Part shown: positions 11,981 to 24,378 of the stretch, piece by piece | Layout: each line of letters opens with the position of its first letter | Position numbering within the stretch: position 1 is the first letter of the stretch | Assembly (NCBI GenBank): GCA_030998225.1 | Contig: JAPYXD010000716.1 | Span: 3,162,001-3,226,000 of the forward strand | Direction of reading: 5' to 3' | DNA: 64,000 bases | From: Diplolepis rosae | Lineage: Eukaryota; Arthropoda; Insecta; Hymenoptera; Diplolepididae | The notes under the pieces: generated by a model | The model's input: only the letters and a program-made list of their open reading frames with translations | Database searches by the model: none | Told to the model about the DNA's origin: nothing | Made by a program: the position numbers and the translations under genes

Positions 11981-14804
11981 AACGGCCCCTCGAGAATAAC
12001 TGACATCAGACTTAAAAAGTGGTAAATTGAAATTTTCTTACAATATATTATGATATTATGATAAAAAAAATTTGTTAAATAAAAGATGCTGATTTCGGGT
12101 TGATGTGAGTTTGGAGATATAGAAGAAATAGATTGTTGGCATTCGTGTATACGTAGAATACGTAGAATATCAGGATCGTGATTCTGGGGAAAGGTAGGCG
12201 GCGAAAGAGAATCGAGAAACAAGTCAAGGCTGTGCCGATACGATATAATAGGCGTTACCCGCGTTTTTGCACTCGCCACTTGCACTCCATGAGTCCAGCA
12301 TATGTACGTATTATAGTGTTATATATGGCATTACGGGAATATGTGCTGTGGCACTTGTACACAGATATGCGTACATTCACCGGTCTACTCTGATTGTATG
12401 AGCTTGGAGATATTGCACCCAGGATATATGTATCAGCGATCTGGAGATACGCCTTTGCATGCGACTGCGCCAGCTGATATGTAGCTATATGTATATCCGC
12501 ATCGCGACATTAAATTATAGCACGTATACTTATATTACGCGCTCGCGTATGTGTGCTGAGAGTGTAGGATACGGATATATCTTAACCAAGGTACATGCAC
12601 GATGTATCTGCTATTATACAATATATATATATATATATATATATCTTTATAGTTGTATTCCGCGTTCCACGCCGAAGATATATATATACACGAGCGGGGT
12701 GCTTTTTTCATAGTAAACCAGTCCATACATTATAATTATGCAGCTTACCATATAGACGCATATTTTATTCAAAATGCAATATATATATAATGAAAAAGCA
12801 GCCTCTTTATTGTATGTTTATATAAATGTAAGTATTAAAAATGATCTGATCTGGAAAAAAAAAAATATTTAATAAGAGAAAATTAAGAAATTAAATTTTA
12901 AAGTTATGATCTTATATAAATGCGTGTAAAAATTTATAATTGTGTATATATTTATATATGTATGTAATATGTAACGAGGTTTTACAGAGCTTATGTTAAA
13001 GCTTCGCTTGTTTTTTCGTCACTCTTTGCTCCATTTAATGTAACATCATTTTCACCAAGTCCACGATAAACTTTCACTGTTCTATTTTAGCTTTTAGTAT
13101 CCTTTTAGTATCCTGTCAACTTTACGGAAGTATTTCGATAAAATTTAACGAGTAAATTTTCTGAGCGTGACTGGAGCTCAGGCAGGCTAGTTTGGTGCTA
13201 GCCAGCGCCCAGGAATAAATAAATGCTACGTCAGAGAGTATATCTGGCAAAGTTCTTTTATATTTAAGCTTAAGAAAAAACGACCGAAAACAAATTTATT
13301 AGTACGATGAAAATATGAAATCTATAAGTTATTCTCATTAAAATTACAAAGCAAATTAATAATGTCAAACCAACACGAATCGTTTGCACTATTTTCTCAA
13401 AAGCAAGGACTCAACAGACAAAATACACAAATACAATAATTTACGGTTCTGCTGATTGGACCTGCTGATATGTAACTAACTTACACAAGTCAAAATGAAT
13501 ATGAATTTGTGTACTGGAGATTGTTACGTAGGTACTTAAAGTATCTCAATACTTTATACGGTCACGTTGAAATTTCCGTGGGAGTGTTACGATCGATCCC
13601 ACGGACTGATCAAGGTTTTACATGTACATTATACTCTAGATCAAATCTTGTTACAAATAAAAGAACTTTCCGATCGACGTTGTTTTTTTTTTTTTTTGTT
13701 CAACAAAACAAACTGCGATAATGAAAAAAAAAATTTTGTCGTAAGGTCGACATCAAGGTCTTATATATGCTGATTGAAAACACCCAGAGAAAAGCTTCTT
13801 GGATATACGGTCAAAGAAAAAATACCTTTGACTTGAAAAAAGGTTTATTGTGTCAAAAGAATTTTCTATAATGTATTGTGTCGGTAAAACAAGAATATTT
13901 TTTTTCTATTGTTAAGAACTAATTGAAGTCTACAGGCATCTGCTGACATGTCTTTTATTAAGTCCTAAAGTAAGATTCAGGCACTTCAATAAAATGTTAA
14001 AGGAAGAATATTTTTGTTATTAAAAGAATTACTACTTTTAAACATTTTTTTCGAAAAAAACAAATTTTGAATGCACTTTTTTACATGATTTGCCACTGGA
14101 GTTATTGCTATAGTTAATAACAAACCTCAAGCGTAATAATTTATGTTTGAAAATTCAATAAGAGAAATATTTGAGCGAAAAAGGTATTGATGTGATTTGA
14201 AAGGATATAATGATTTTTTCTATAAACATGATTTTCAGTTTATGATTTTATTTAAAAACATGAAGGCACATTCATTTGTCATGAGATTTGATCCTATATG
14301 CCATTCAGACCGCCCACCATGAATAGACATTAAATATTTGCAAGAATATAGCGCGTGGAGAAACCTTTAAACATCTTAAAATGATGAGTTCTAAAAGAAT
14401 TATCAATTATTTTTAGTGATAGTTCGGTTCTGATTAACAGCTACATCTCGACATGTACTAAAGGAACCATTTTTTATCTGAGCCGCAACAGAAAAGAACC
14501 TACAGTTTTTTCTGTTAACAACATTTGAAATCATAATAGTAAAAATTCTATAAGCTAAAGTATTCTAATTCTATCGAGCCATCAACTGACATTTACCATT
14601 TGTAGTGAATAATACAACCCACCTGCAATATCAGAATCTAATTTTCTTCAGAAAATTTTGATAAACAAGTGATGGAATATGATTCAATTAGAATTTAAAA
14701 AAATAATATATCCTGCATCGTACGAAAATCCATTAGTTAAAAGTACGCAATTGCTGCAGTTCACATTATCGCACCCTGTTCCTATCATATATTTTAAGCT
14801 TATT
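11981..14804. other. No supported gene
   Basis: AT-rich intergenic DNA with a TA microsatellite at about 12620-12645 and an ATG-rich patch around 12290-12720. Several frames overlap on both strands with no motif. Nothing is supportable as a gene. Confidence 0.4.
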
Positions 14805-14947
14805 CCCAGGCGGAAAAGTCGGACTTATGCCGGATCTTACGAACGGCATTGTACCGCGCCAGTTGTAAATAAGGAACAATGCCAGTACTGATGATTGGTA
14901 CCGCGCCGAGCGTTGGCGCGGTACTGGTATAGTGCTGCCCCAGTATG
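14805..14947 (+). repeat. GGTACCGCGCC repeat, left fragment split by transposon
   Basis: The sequence contains GGATCTTACGAACGGCAT, GGTACCGCGCC, GAGCGTTGGCGCGGTACTGG and GCCCCAGTATG. The same order occurs at 17678-17812. It breaks exactly at the CACTGAG end of the element starting at 14948 and resumes after 17026, so it is the interrupted left part of the minisatellite. Confidence 0.8.
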
Positions 14948-17026
14948 CACTGAGAAAAAAAATAATGTCACAGCTACAAAATAATTTTGTTGATCAGTTT
15001 TGGTTGTTCTAACCAAAATTTGGTTGCGACGACCAAAAAAGTAGTTGTAGTTACAAAAAAGTTTGTTTGGCTTAAACAAAAAATTTTGTTAAGCCCTTTT
15101 TGTTGAGTGTATGAAAGAATTTTGTTGGGCATACCAAACACACATCCGCGCAAGAGCTCTCTTTCGAATAAAGTTAAACTAAGAGTTGTATATGTGTTTC
15201 GAAAAGGATGGCTGACGTTGAAACACAACAGATTTTAGAGGAATGGGGCCTAGGATCTCTGATAGATACATTTCCAGGTAAGTGATTTCGGTACATTTTA
15301 TTCGTGTTATTTAATCTCTCAAATTTTAACAACACACTTTAAAGTAATATCGCTATTACTATCCAAAGAAACACCTTATTTTTTTGTTAAATTCAATGTA
15401 GTATACAAGATAAATATCTTTAAAGTGTAGGTTAGATTATTCACATGGGAAGTGAGAATATGTATTACTTATAGACGCTTCAAGGTCAAGATTGACTTCA
15501 GAATTTCTATAATTTTTCATGGACGTTATAAATAAATTGAGAATAGGATTTTTTTAAATCAAATTTTTAAAAGACTGCACTAAGTATTTTTCGTTTTGTC
15601 TATTATTATTTTATTACTTTTTGTGATATAATATTGTATAAATATATATCAGTCGTAATAATAATATCGTAATGGAAATATGACCATCGTAAAACTGGAA
15701 AATATGAATGAATTTCATACGAATAAAGTATACAATTCTTAATTTTTAGCTGAAGGAATTGGTTTTTGTGCAGAAACTTTTGGAAAATGAGTTGTTGGGT
15801 GTTCAAATTAAATTTGAACGCAACTTGAATAATTATGTATCTAATGAAACACCTCAAGTTCCTCTTAAATCTGTGACAATTGAATCCACTAATGAGACCA
15901 GTAAGCCCAGCAATTATTCGAAAGATAAGCAATTAGGGGAAAGAATCGCAAATAAGTCCACAAACAGTGAAGTATGTAATTTCTTGTCATTTTGGGATTG
16001 CATGCTTCTTCCTATATCTTATTTTTGAGAGAATCATAAAATAAAAAATAAAATAAGACAACTGGCTTTAGATATTAAAAAATAAAAATAGACAGGACTA
16101 ATTAAAATTTTAATTTACTACAGAATGAAATTATTGCAACATTTAATGATACTTCTGGAGAAAATTTGCTTGAAATAAATAAAGAAAATGTGGAACCACA
16201 GACTGAAGAGACATCTTTAACGAAAAAAGAATAATTTTTTTTTAATACAGGGTGAAAGGAAGAATTATTGGTAAAATATTATTTTATCTTTTTTATTCAA
16301 GGACTTTTATCAAATTTTATTTGACACATTCAAAGGAAGAGTTATCCTAAATGTATATGACAAAAAAGAAGAATTATCTGATTCTGATCAAAGTTCGATA
16401 GTAGACATTATCGTTTCACATTTGTTGTGTTTTACCGATCCCTTCGGTCAACCGTAAGAATTTAAATATTAATAATATTAATACAATATTAATACAATAT
16501 AATATTAACAATAGTAATTCGTATAATTTTTTGTGCATATTCTGAAGGTTGATAAACATGTTTCAGATTTCAATTCAAAAACTTTCATTGTGAAATTGTA
16601 GCCAAACAAATTTGTGAACTGTGTTTGTTCTACGAAAGTTTGCGTTGTGTTAAAACTTCATGTATTCTTTATAATGTAAATGGGGATGCATTCGTAACTT
16701 GGTACTAATGTGTGCGTTATAAAGTCTGATATATTTCACAAAATAAATAATCATGTTTTCTCTACACTCTGTATGTTATTATTACACTTTCCAATACGTA
16801 TAATTATAATAGACACTAATGTAATTATAAATAATTGTAACTTCTTAATTTAAGGCGATAACTCCTTTATTTTGATGTTTAAATGAATTAGAATATTTTC
16901 TGTATGGGACAAAAGCTATAGAAGGACGAAGATTTCATTAGTTAATTTTGTTGCTTCTATAGCAACCAAAAAATTTGGTTGGGTCTACCAAACTTTTGTT
17001 CGGTCAACCAGACATTTTTCTCAGTG
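14948..17026 (+). mobile_element. CACTG-ended DNA transposon carrying a spliced SAM-like gene
   Basis: The element begins CACTGAGAAAAAAA and ends TTTTTCTCAGTG, is 2079 bp long and is flanked by TG on each side (14946-14947 and 17027-17028). It splits a tandem repeat, and joining the flanks restores the repeat unit. Both subterminal regions (about 14985-15140 and 16950-17020) are full of short inverted words of the type AACAAAATTTTGTT and CAACCAAATTTGGTTG. A 2-bp target duplication, CACTG ends and subterminal arrays fit CACTA/CMC-type elements. No transposase is seen, so this is probably a non-autonomous copy. Confidence 0.8.
15208..16708 (+). pseudogene. Transposon-borne, spliced SAM-like multi-copy gene (degraded)
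   Basis: The exon models are 15208-15277 (ATG, begins MADVETQQILEEWGLGSLID, donor GTAAGT, phase 1), 15750-15971 (LKELVFVQKLLENELL, donor GTATGT), 16124-16234 (NEIIATFNDTSGENLLEI, ends TAA), 16302-16453 (DFYQILFDTFKGRVILN, donor GTAAGA, phase 2) and 16567-16708 (FQFKNFHCEIVAKQICEL, ends TAA). The pattern L-x-x-W-G-L-x-x-L-I-x-x-F resembles the first helix of a SAM domain. The later exons resemble the N-terminal part of uncharacterised SAM-containing multi-copy proteins common in animal genomes; this is from recall, not a search. Exon 1 ends in phase 1 but exon 2 needs phase 0, so the middle of the SAM domain is missing. A TAA also interrupts between exons 3 and 4. The gene lies wholly inside the transposon. 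Confidence 0.55.
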
Positions 17027-17354
17027 TGGAGTCAAATGCTGGCTAGAAGACGACTTAGGGATTTATGCCGAGCGTTGGCGCGGTACTGGTTCAGTACTGC
17101 CCCAGTATGGAGTCCAAATGCTGGCTAGAAGCCGACTTAGGGATTCATGCCGAGCGTTGGCGTGGTACTGGTGTAGTACTGCCCCAGTATGGAGTCAAAT
17201 GCTGGCTAGAAGCCGACTTAGGGATTTATGCCGAGCGTTGGCGTGGTACTGGTGTAGTACTGCCCCAGTATGGAGTCAAATGCTGGCTAGAAGCCGACTT
17301 AGGGATTTATGCCGAGCGTTGGTGCGGTACTGGTTCAGTACTGCCCCAGTACAG
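17027..17354 (+). repeat. Minisatellite, about 81-bp unit, four units
   Basis: Tandem units begin at about 17029, 17109, 17191 and 17272. Each reads GGAGTCAAATGCTGGCTAGA, then CCGACTTAGGGATTTATG, CCGAGCGTTGGCGCGGTACT and TACTGCCCCAGTAT. Units differ by a few substitutions and one-base changes. The apparent open frames are a by-product of the repeat. The first unit is split by the transposon at 14948-17026. Confidence 0.9.
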
Positions 17355-17677
17355 ATATAGATAAATTGATTTATCTCACAATAATTAATAGTTTAATATA
17401 TTTGACTAATTAATTATAGTAATTTTATTTTTACTAATGTTTCTGTAACGTTTTCTACTAAAAATTACTTAAATTTAACTAACAATTAGTGAGTTTTGAC
17501 TAATTCGGATTTAAAGAGTGTAATTTAAGAATTAAATTGATTTATTATCAAAATATTGGAAATATACAAAGTTCATCTTGAGCTGCTTCTGCGTTTTAAA
17601 ACCAACGTCTTTAAGACGTTCCTTAGTTTCGACTTGATATTATTATTCTGATTTAAGTAAACGAGTGTACCCAGCCG
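17355..17677. other. AT-rich spacer with a decayed ACTCTCTAAATC-type element
   Basis: About 17380-17520 contains degenerate TTGACTAATTA / TAACTAACAATTAGT words and ends in AATTCGGATTTAAAGAGTG, which resembles the right end of the MITE at 9551-9797. No left end is clear. Confidence 0.4.
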
Positions 17678-17812
17678 GAAATGTCGGATCTTACGAACGG
17701 CATGGTACCGCGCCAGTTGTAAATGAGGAGCAATGCCAGTACTGATCATTAGTACCGCGCCGAGCGTTGGCGCGGTACTGGTATAGTACTGTCCCAGTAT
17801 GGAGTCCATGTG
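17678..17812 (+). repeat. GGTACCGCGCC repeat, second locus
   Basis: The order matches the fragment at 14805-14947: GGATCTTACGAACGGCATGG, TACCGCGCCAGTTGTAAATG, AGTACCGCGCCGAGCGTTGG and GTACTGTCCCAGTATGGAGT. It is a single uninterrupted unit, useful as the empty-site reference for the transposon at 14948. Confidence 0.8.
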
Positions 17813-18296
17813 TACTATTTTTTTTTAATAGTACTTCATAAGTTGGAATAACTTATTGCGAACTTGAATGCATAATTTCGTTATGAGATAATTTTCTTGA
17901 TTCCAAAGTTTCATCATATTTTTGGGATTGAATAAACTCAAAATTTTTAGATTCTGAACATACGTTGATTTTACTCTTGAGAACAAAAATTAAAGGAATC
18001 ATAACCTGTATAAAGTATCACTAATATACAATAATCAAAGTTAATAATTCTAAAATGTATATAAATCTTTTTATTATGTAATGTTCTTTAATAAATTCAA
18101 AAATTTGATCGCTTTCCTTCAAAAATATTTTATTTTATAGAAAATCGACTTAATAATTAAAAATCTTAAAAATTTTAATCTGAATCGTAAATTGGGATAA
18201 AATCTAAAAATTCCCGATTACACGGGGCCTATACACTTCTTACACAGCCCTGCAGTAGTTGAAGGTTATAAGCGCTATTTTCTTCCTTGTATTCCA
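17813..18296. other. No recognisable feature
   Basis: AT-rich DNA with no supported exon or paired repeat. Confidence 0.45.
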
Positions 18297-18375
18297 AGCG
18301 TGCGCAGCCGAGAGGCTTAGTCGTTAGGTTAGTAATGCGTTAATTACAAGTAGAGAGGGTTCGAACCCGCAGCGT
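18297..18375 (+). repeat. tRNA-like segment, possible SINE head
   Basis: The stretch contains a B-box-like word, GGTTCGAACCC (about 18359-18369), and an A-box-like word, GGCTTAGTCGTTAGG (about 18312-18326), at roughly the spacing of a tRNA promoter. The D and T arms are recognisable, but I cannot close a proper 7-bp acceptor stem or a clear anticodon arm. A tRNA-derived SINE or tRNA pseudogene is more likely than a working tRNA. Confidence 0.45.
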
Positions 18376-18840
18376 TAAGAATAATTTTTAATACTACCCA
18401 AACGAGCGTTTGTGTAGTGTAGAGGGGGGAATGTGTGTTTGTAGGTAGGGTTTGTATATAAAAATAGTAAATTAAAGACTGCTTGAAAGTAAATAAAGTT
18501 TTGAAATGTACTAAGAATATTCATCGATTCAACTACTGATCTTATTTGATTTACCTATGTTCCTGCAGTTCACTTAACTTCAAAAATGACACTGGGGCCT
18601 TTACAAACTACGGAATGTAAGTTAAAAAGTAGTCAAACCTACTGAGATTTTTTTTCGGTGTACGTGTAACGAAAAAGTATTGTCAATTTACTCAGAAAAA
18701 ATGTTCTAGTTTGAAAACAGATATTTTACTTTGAAAACAGTGAACTTAACCTACCAAGCGAATATCCCTCCGTTGCCGTTCAAAACGGTAAATATTAGTC
18801 TTAACTCAAACTTTCCCTGTATTTTTTATCTTAGTACAAT
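18376..18840. other. No recognisable gene
   Basis: AT-rich DNA downstream of the tRNA-like segment. One end-like word of the CACTG family (TTACTCAGAAAAAATG, about 18688) has no partner. Confidence 0.4.
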
Positions 18841-19175
18841 ACAGATTTTCGGTACATTTCCCAGTACCGCCCCAGTACTAAAAGACAACTCCCAGCCGAG
18901 TGACATTTTGTACTAATGCCAGTACCGCGCCAGTACAGTCCTTCGGTACAGGCATACTACTATTTCCAGTACAGCGCCGGTACAGATATTTGGTACAGGC
19001 ATAGTACCATTTTTAGTACCACGCCAGTACCGACAAACAACTCCCAGCCGAGTGACATTTCGGACGAATACCAGTACCCAGCCGTTTTCCACCCGGTATT
19101 ATGCCAGTACAATGCCAGTACCGACATCCGCCCGGCGGTACTGGCGCGGTACCAAGCCAGTTGTAAATTTCCACC
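18841..19175. repeat. Degenerate AGTACCGCGCCAGTAC repeat cluster
   Basis: Many copies of CCAGTACCGCGCCAGTAC, GGTACAGGCATAGTACC and CTCCCAGCCGAGTGACATTT occur in both orientations. Vocabulary is shared with the GGTACC repeats at 14805, 17029 and 17678. The cluster is partly palindromic and could be the subterminal array of an unidentified element. Confidence 0.7.
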
Positions 19176-20364
19176 TGGGTTTTAAACTCGTAAGAAACAA
19201 AAATTGCATTGGCCTTATCGATTTTATCCAGGAATTTTTGATGAATAAAAAGTGATAATGCTAACCAAGTGTTTTCATAGAGCTCTTTATGGAAGGTCAT
19301 TATTAAATAATTCGTTGATTTATTAATCCTAGGGACTTTTGTTTTAGTGTTATTTTTCTCCAAAAACGTATCTTTTACAATATCTATATTTTTAAAATTA
19401 TAGAACAATAAAAAAGAGCTGATTAAAATATATTTCTAACGAGAATGTACGCAATTTGCGAAAAAAAGAAAGAAATGAGTTGCACAAGGATGAAAAAGCA
19501 GAATACTATGCACTGTGCGTGCTTGCAGAACATTAAGTTCCTTAATCTCAACTATAAGCATTGTCAAATTTTCTCGAGTATTCTTTAATTAAGCGATTCA
19601 AGAGGCGTGAACACGACACACGACGATTACTCGCGGTGCATTGTACCCTGTCTTTTTGTCTATCTGCTCAGATATGCATATACATACATACAATATATCC
19701 ATTATGTATCTACAATTTGTACATTATATAAAATGTATAATATGTCTACAATGGGAGTACGCACAATAAGAGTATGTATTTATATATATATATATATATA
19801 TATATGCATAATATTCCACACAACAACTTTTATTTAATTGAATTGAAGATGAAACTTCAAAGATCACGTGGTGTGAATTCCATATATTTTTAATATTATA
19901 TATATGTATTATATATTGCAATTCATATATGTATCTACCGATATTCTAAAATTGATTATTTTAAACAAGAACTTATTAAAAATGTTTAATTTTAAATAAT
20001 TATCTCCCTGCTAAATAAATTATGCTTGCCAACCCAAGAGGAAAGGACATAATTTCAACTGATGAGAAAGAAGTAAATAAAGTCAAATTAAATTCCGTAG
20101 TCTTTCATCAGAGATATAATACCTACTAACTGCGGAAATTGAAAAATAAAATTCTCGTTCAATTCCCATACATTTCTAATGAAAGCAATTGTCGGAATGT
20201 TTGACGAAGTAAAGTCAGCTGTTAATGAAGTAAAAATAACTAATTTACTACTGCTTGCACAATTTCCTGAATTTAATCGCACAACTCTTACCACTACCAA
20301 TTGTTCTAACACTATATGTATAGCTATCATATCGATAAAATCGAGGTACCGCGCCATGCCTATA
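19176..20364. other. No supported gene; TA microsatellite
   Basis: A TA microsatellite lies at about 19780-19805. Overlapping frames around 20088-20370 occur on both strands with no recognisable domain. The word GGTACCGCGCCATGCC at about 20346 is a further trace of the GGTACC family. Confidence 0.4.
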
Positions 20365-20679
20365 CAGTAAAACCCCGTTTATCGCAACACCATCCAATCG
20401 AATGCCTACCGTTTATCGCAAATATACGCATGGGCTCCTATTCCGCTCCAACACCAGCCTGACCAACTGGTTGTCGGCGCATATGCCCCAACGAGTAGTT
20501 TCGCGCGCATTCGCTGTTTATCACAAATTTAAAAGTGAGGGGTATTCCCACTTATCCTTAAGAATCACGTGACCTATCCTTCTACTAATAGGAGGGGGAA
20601 GAAAATGGTAGAGTTTATTGCGATAAACGGGAAAGACAAGTTGCAATAGACGGGTGTTGCGATAAACGGGGTTTTACTG
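20365..20679. mobile_element. pogo/Tigger-type MITE
   Basis: Ends CAGTAAAACCCCGTTTATCG and CGATAAACGGGGTTTTACTG are perfect inverted repeats of at least 20 bp, extending into GCAACACC / GGTGTTGC. The flanks are TA on both sides. Length is 315 bp with an internal second copy of GTTTATCGCAAAT / TTGCGATAAACGGG. CAGT ends with a TA duplication fit the pogo branch of Tc1/mariner. No transposase is present. Confidence 0.88.
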
Positions 20680-23600
20680 TATATAGTGTACACTGTACAG
20701 TAAGATGTCAATTCTTATCTTTGAGTTTTCACCTATGGTAGGTAGTCTGGTGTCTTGCTTGTATAACAGCAAATTGTGTTATAAGGGAAGAGGTCAGCGA
20801 TTCATAATCGTTCTTCTTTTCGTATATATAGCACACGATTTTTTCTTCCACTCTTGCAAAAAAGGTCGATTTTGTATAGCCTGTAAAATGAATCGTAACA
20901 AATGTTGATTTTATTATACAATTAAGGGGATATATCACATTGGTCAAGTGACTTTATTAGTTTCCGGCGGAATTTATTCTTGCTGAAATTAAGAGAAATT
21001 ATGAAGAACCTGCTGAGACAGGTCCCAGGACTACTTCTTTTAGATAGATTAATAAAGAAAATTAATTATTTTTCACCAGGTCGGTATTACAGTAAATACA
21101 CTATTTGATTAATCAATCTAATATTTAAAAAATTACGGAAACTAAACTCAGTATAGTTTCTTGTTCGATGTGGTAAAAGCCTTTGAATATCTTCATATAT
21201 TAATTTAAATATTAAGATATTATAATTGAATATCTACACTGTTAAAAATATCTATTGTAACTTTATAATAATTGTATTGGAAGTAAATTACCGAATCGTT
21301 ATGTAGCGTTACAATAAATATATTGAACGTTGAATTACAAGAAAAATTGGCGTTTCCTATGCATATATGCTTTATCTTAAATACTTATTACTCATGTTAA
21401 GTTTCTCGGTCTGATTATTTAATGACTCCTCAATTAATAATGATTATTGTTAAAATGATTGATTAAATTGGTATAGTGGAAAAATATTTATACCTTCAAA
21501 AAAGTACCCGCAACATAGGCTAACCTTCTCTTTTTACTGTGGCATACAGCATTGATGTGATACATGAAGGCGATTTGAAGCACATCACAGAATAGTGTCA
21601 TTGGAGTACCACAAAAAGAATAAATAATAATGTTTAGCGGAATTTATTTGCATACTTGAATGTGCATGTGTTCCATAAAATAACGGAAGAAGTGTGATGC
21701 ATGCGTTTTAGATTGTGTCCTCGTTTTTGGCGCAATATATATATATATATATAAAGCTAGCATCCTACTATATGATGTATCCACGGTATTCTATGATTAC
21801 ATACGTCTGATGCTTGTGATTTATGAACTTTATCGTAAGTTTTTACAGTGTGTGGTGAGGAAGCCAAAGGCTCTCGTCTATAACTTGCAATTTAAGGCAC
21901 GAGAGCCAACAACGAGAGCTGGGTGAAAACAGAAGAGCGTGTGATCATCTCTTGTAATTATCTTCACAATGTAATCGCATTATTTTTTTCAAAAATTTCT
22001 CTTCACCTGACGTAATAGGGCAACGACGGGAGCCAGTGATTATCTACTCACAAGAGAAGTGCTTGTTTAATTTTATTGTACAATGTGCTTCATAATCACC
22101 ATGGACATTCTTTTAAAGTTACAGAAAACATGTAGCGATCATCACCTCACCTTCGACCCAAAGAAATTGCTCGATTATCGGTGTAATGATTACGAATCTA
22201 AAACCCGCAATTTCATAGTCTGAATTATTATTTATTATTACGGAGCTTATATAGCAAAATGAAATTTGTTCGCTCTCAGTTTTCGCTTTATTCTTCACTG
22301 GACAGCGACGACTCATTTATAGATGACTTATAATCTGTTTTAATAGGTCTGATAAATAATTAAACTGGCTTTCCCACGCGTAACCGAAAAATGGCATAGG
22401 TTCCGGTTTTAACAAAATCGTTATGCGAAGATTACATAAAAACTTAATAAAAAGAATAGTAAATTTTGAAAGCAAAACATAAATTGCTCAAAATTTTAAT
22501 GAATTTCAAGTTATAAAGGTTATTAAAAAATATGTGAAAGTAACATATTTTCAAGTACATATATACCTATATATTGAGCCTCTGGATAGTGTAAGGGCAT
22601 ATAGAATCATTTAGACAATTTTGTATAACATTTTTTTTTTAAATAACATCAGATACAAATTTTTTTTATAGGGGAAAAAAGTTGTGCTCTTAATTTTTTT
22701 ATAAGAATGTATGTTTTGAAGATTAAAATTCTAAAAATTGTCAAAGTGATGGACCGTCCAAGAATAGTCAAATAATTTTATGTTTCCCTACACTATGCAG
22801 AAGCCTAATTTTAAATAGTAATCTCATTTATCATTTTTCAATCAAATTTTCGTAACTAGTTTCAATCCTGGATGTAAATAATTATTTTTTTAAATTTTAT
22901 TTAAAAAAAAACTTGATCTTTAAAAAACATTTAGAATTGTTATGAAGCAAATTTACCAAGGATTATAAAGAGAATTGAATTTTCTTGGTGCTCAAACACC
23001 TGACTAATCGCCTGCTTCATGGGAGAAGTAAAAGTTTTCATTGTCTACAGCCGACACGTTCTAGTGAATAAGAGGCCTCCTTTCCACATATTGTCTTAAA
23101 AAGTTCGAAAATAATGACCCACAATTTTGTTCAATTCTTTTTTTTCTAATTTTTCAAGTTACAAGGAATAATTCTATAATATTTTTAAAATATTGAACAT
23201 AGCTTGTATAAAAATAAATGTGGAAAATGTATTTTAAAAGATTTCTTATGTTTCAAATGTAAATATTCAGGTTAGATTTATGGGAGTGAAGATGAAGAAA
23301 AAAAGAAGTAGCTCGTACTCTTAATTGTGACCTGCGTTTAATTTAAATAGACTTTCTGTGTCGTTCACCTATAGCTCTTTTCTATGTTTATAAAATGTTT
23401 CAAATTATCTTGGATTTCTAAAAAAAATAGAAATGCTGAGAGAGTATGAATAAGCTCAAAATTAATTTAATACAATTTTTGACGAAAATAAATGGAAAAA
23501 TGGAAGTGGCTTGATTAAAAAGATTGTAACGAATGAACGCATTTCTGGGATAGACTGTTTCCGTTTCATAACCCCCAAGTCAGAATAGTGATGTTGACAC

Positions 23601-24378
23601 ATAAGTGATTTAACCGTCCAATTAATATTTTTAAGTATTATTTTTTCATCAAGACATGAAATAAACTTATAATTCGTATTATCAAATCGTCTTGAATAAC
23701 ACTTAAAAAAATCCAAATATATATATATATATACAAACACTGTCTTAGTAAATGTTGCCATATTCAGAAATTGTCTCTGCTTTTAAAGCAGTCACTGTTT
23801 CTTAAAAATAAATTTGACATTTAGCGTAATGCCTGCATAATCAGTTAATCAGTAATACTTGAGCGAGAGGTGTTATGTAAAAATTGTCTCCACATTAATG
23901 GCGTAAAAGTGACGCAACTTATGTATCAATTTTTAAAAACAAAAATCGTATACATATTGAGCAATAAATTTATGATCAATATTGATTTTAAAAAAATTTT
24001 AAACTTATAATTATTCTGTTAACTATTTCAATAGACGAATTGTGGAAAAATCGATAAGTAATGAAAAATTGGTCAAAGGGATATAAATATGATTATTAAT
24101 GAGAGAGGAATTTCAGAGTGACTCAAGGACAAATATCATGAACTGATCAGCCAATGGAGATTTAATAAAAACTTGATTAGGGAATTGGTCAACAACAGGG
24201 ACGAATCCATACAAACATGACCCCTGCGATTTATTTTTAATTCGAAAAAATAAAATGTGTAAATTGTTTCATAGTTTTAATCCAAGTAATTGATCTGCAA
24301 ATTTCACTAGAATCATGTAGGATTTAATTATTCCCAGCTTCAGTATATACATAGGTATGAATTCTTTGTCTTTGGATA
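20680..24378. other. Long gene-free AT-rich stretch
   Basis: I see no exon, RNA gene or complete mobile element. TA microsatellites lie at about 21736-21754 and 23716-23734. Several frames up to 99 codons occur but show no motif. Confidence 0.4.

Noticed and set aside
17027..17354. Possible CRISPR-like array
   Set aside because: Units are head-to-tail tandem copies with no unique spacers, and the window is eukaryotic.
17065..17364. Overlapping repetitive frames of about 80-100 codons
   Set aside because: They arise because the 81-bp minisatellite unit is divisible by three; both frames are equally open and there is no start context or domain.
18297..18375. Functional tRNA gene
   Set aside because: A- and B-box-like words are present, but no proper acceptor stem or anticodon arm can be drawn.
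20088..20370. Overlapping frames of 63-89 codons on both strands
   Set aside because: No domain, no splice sites, and mutually antisense; probably chance.
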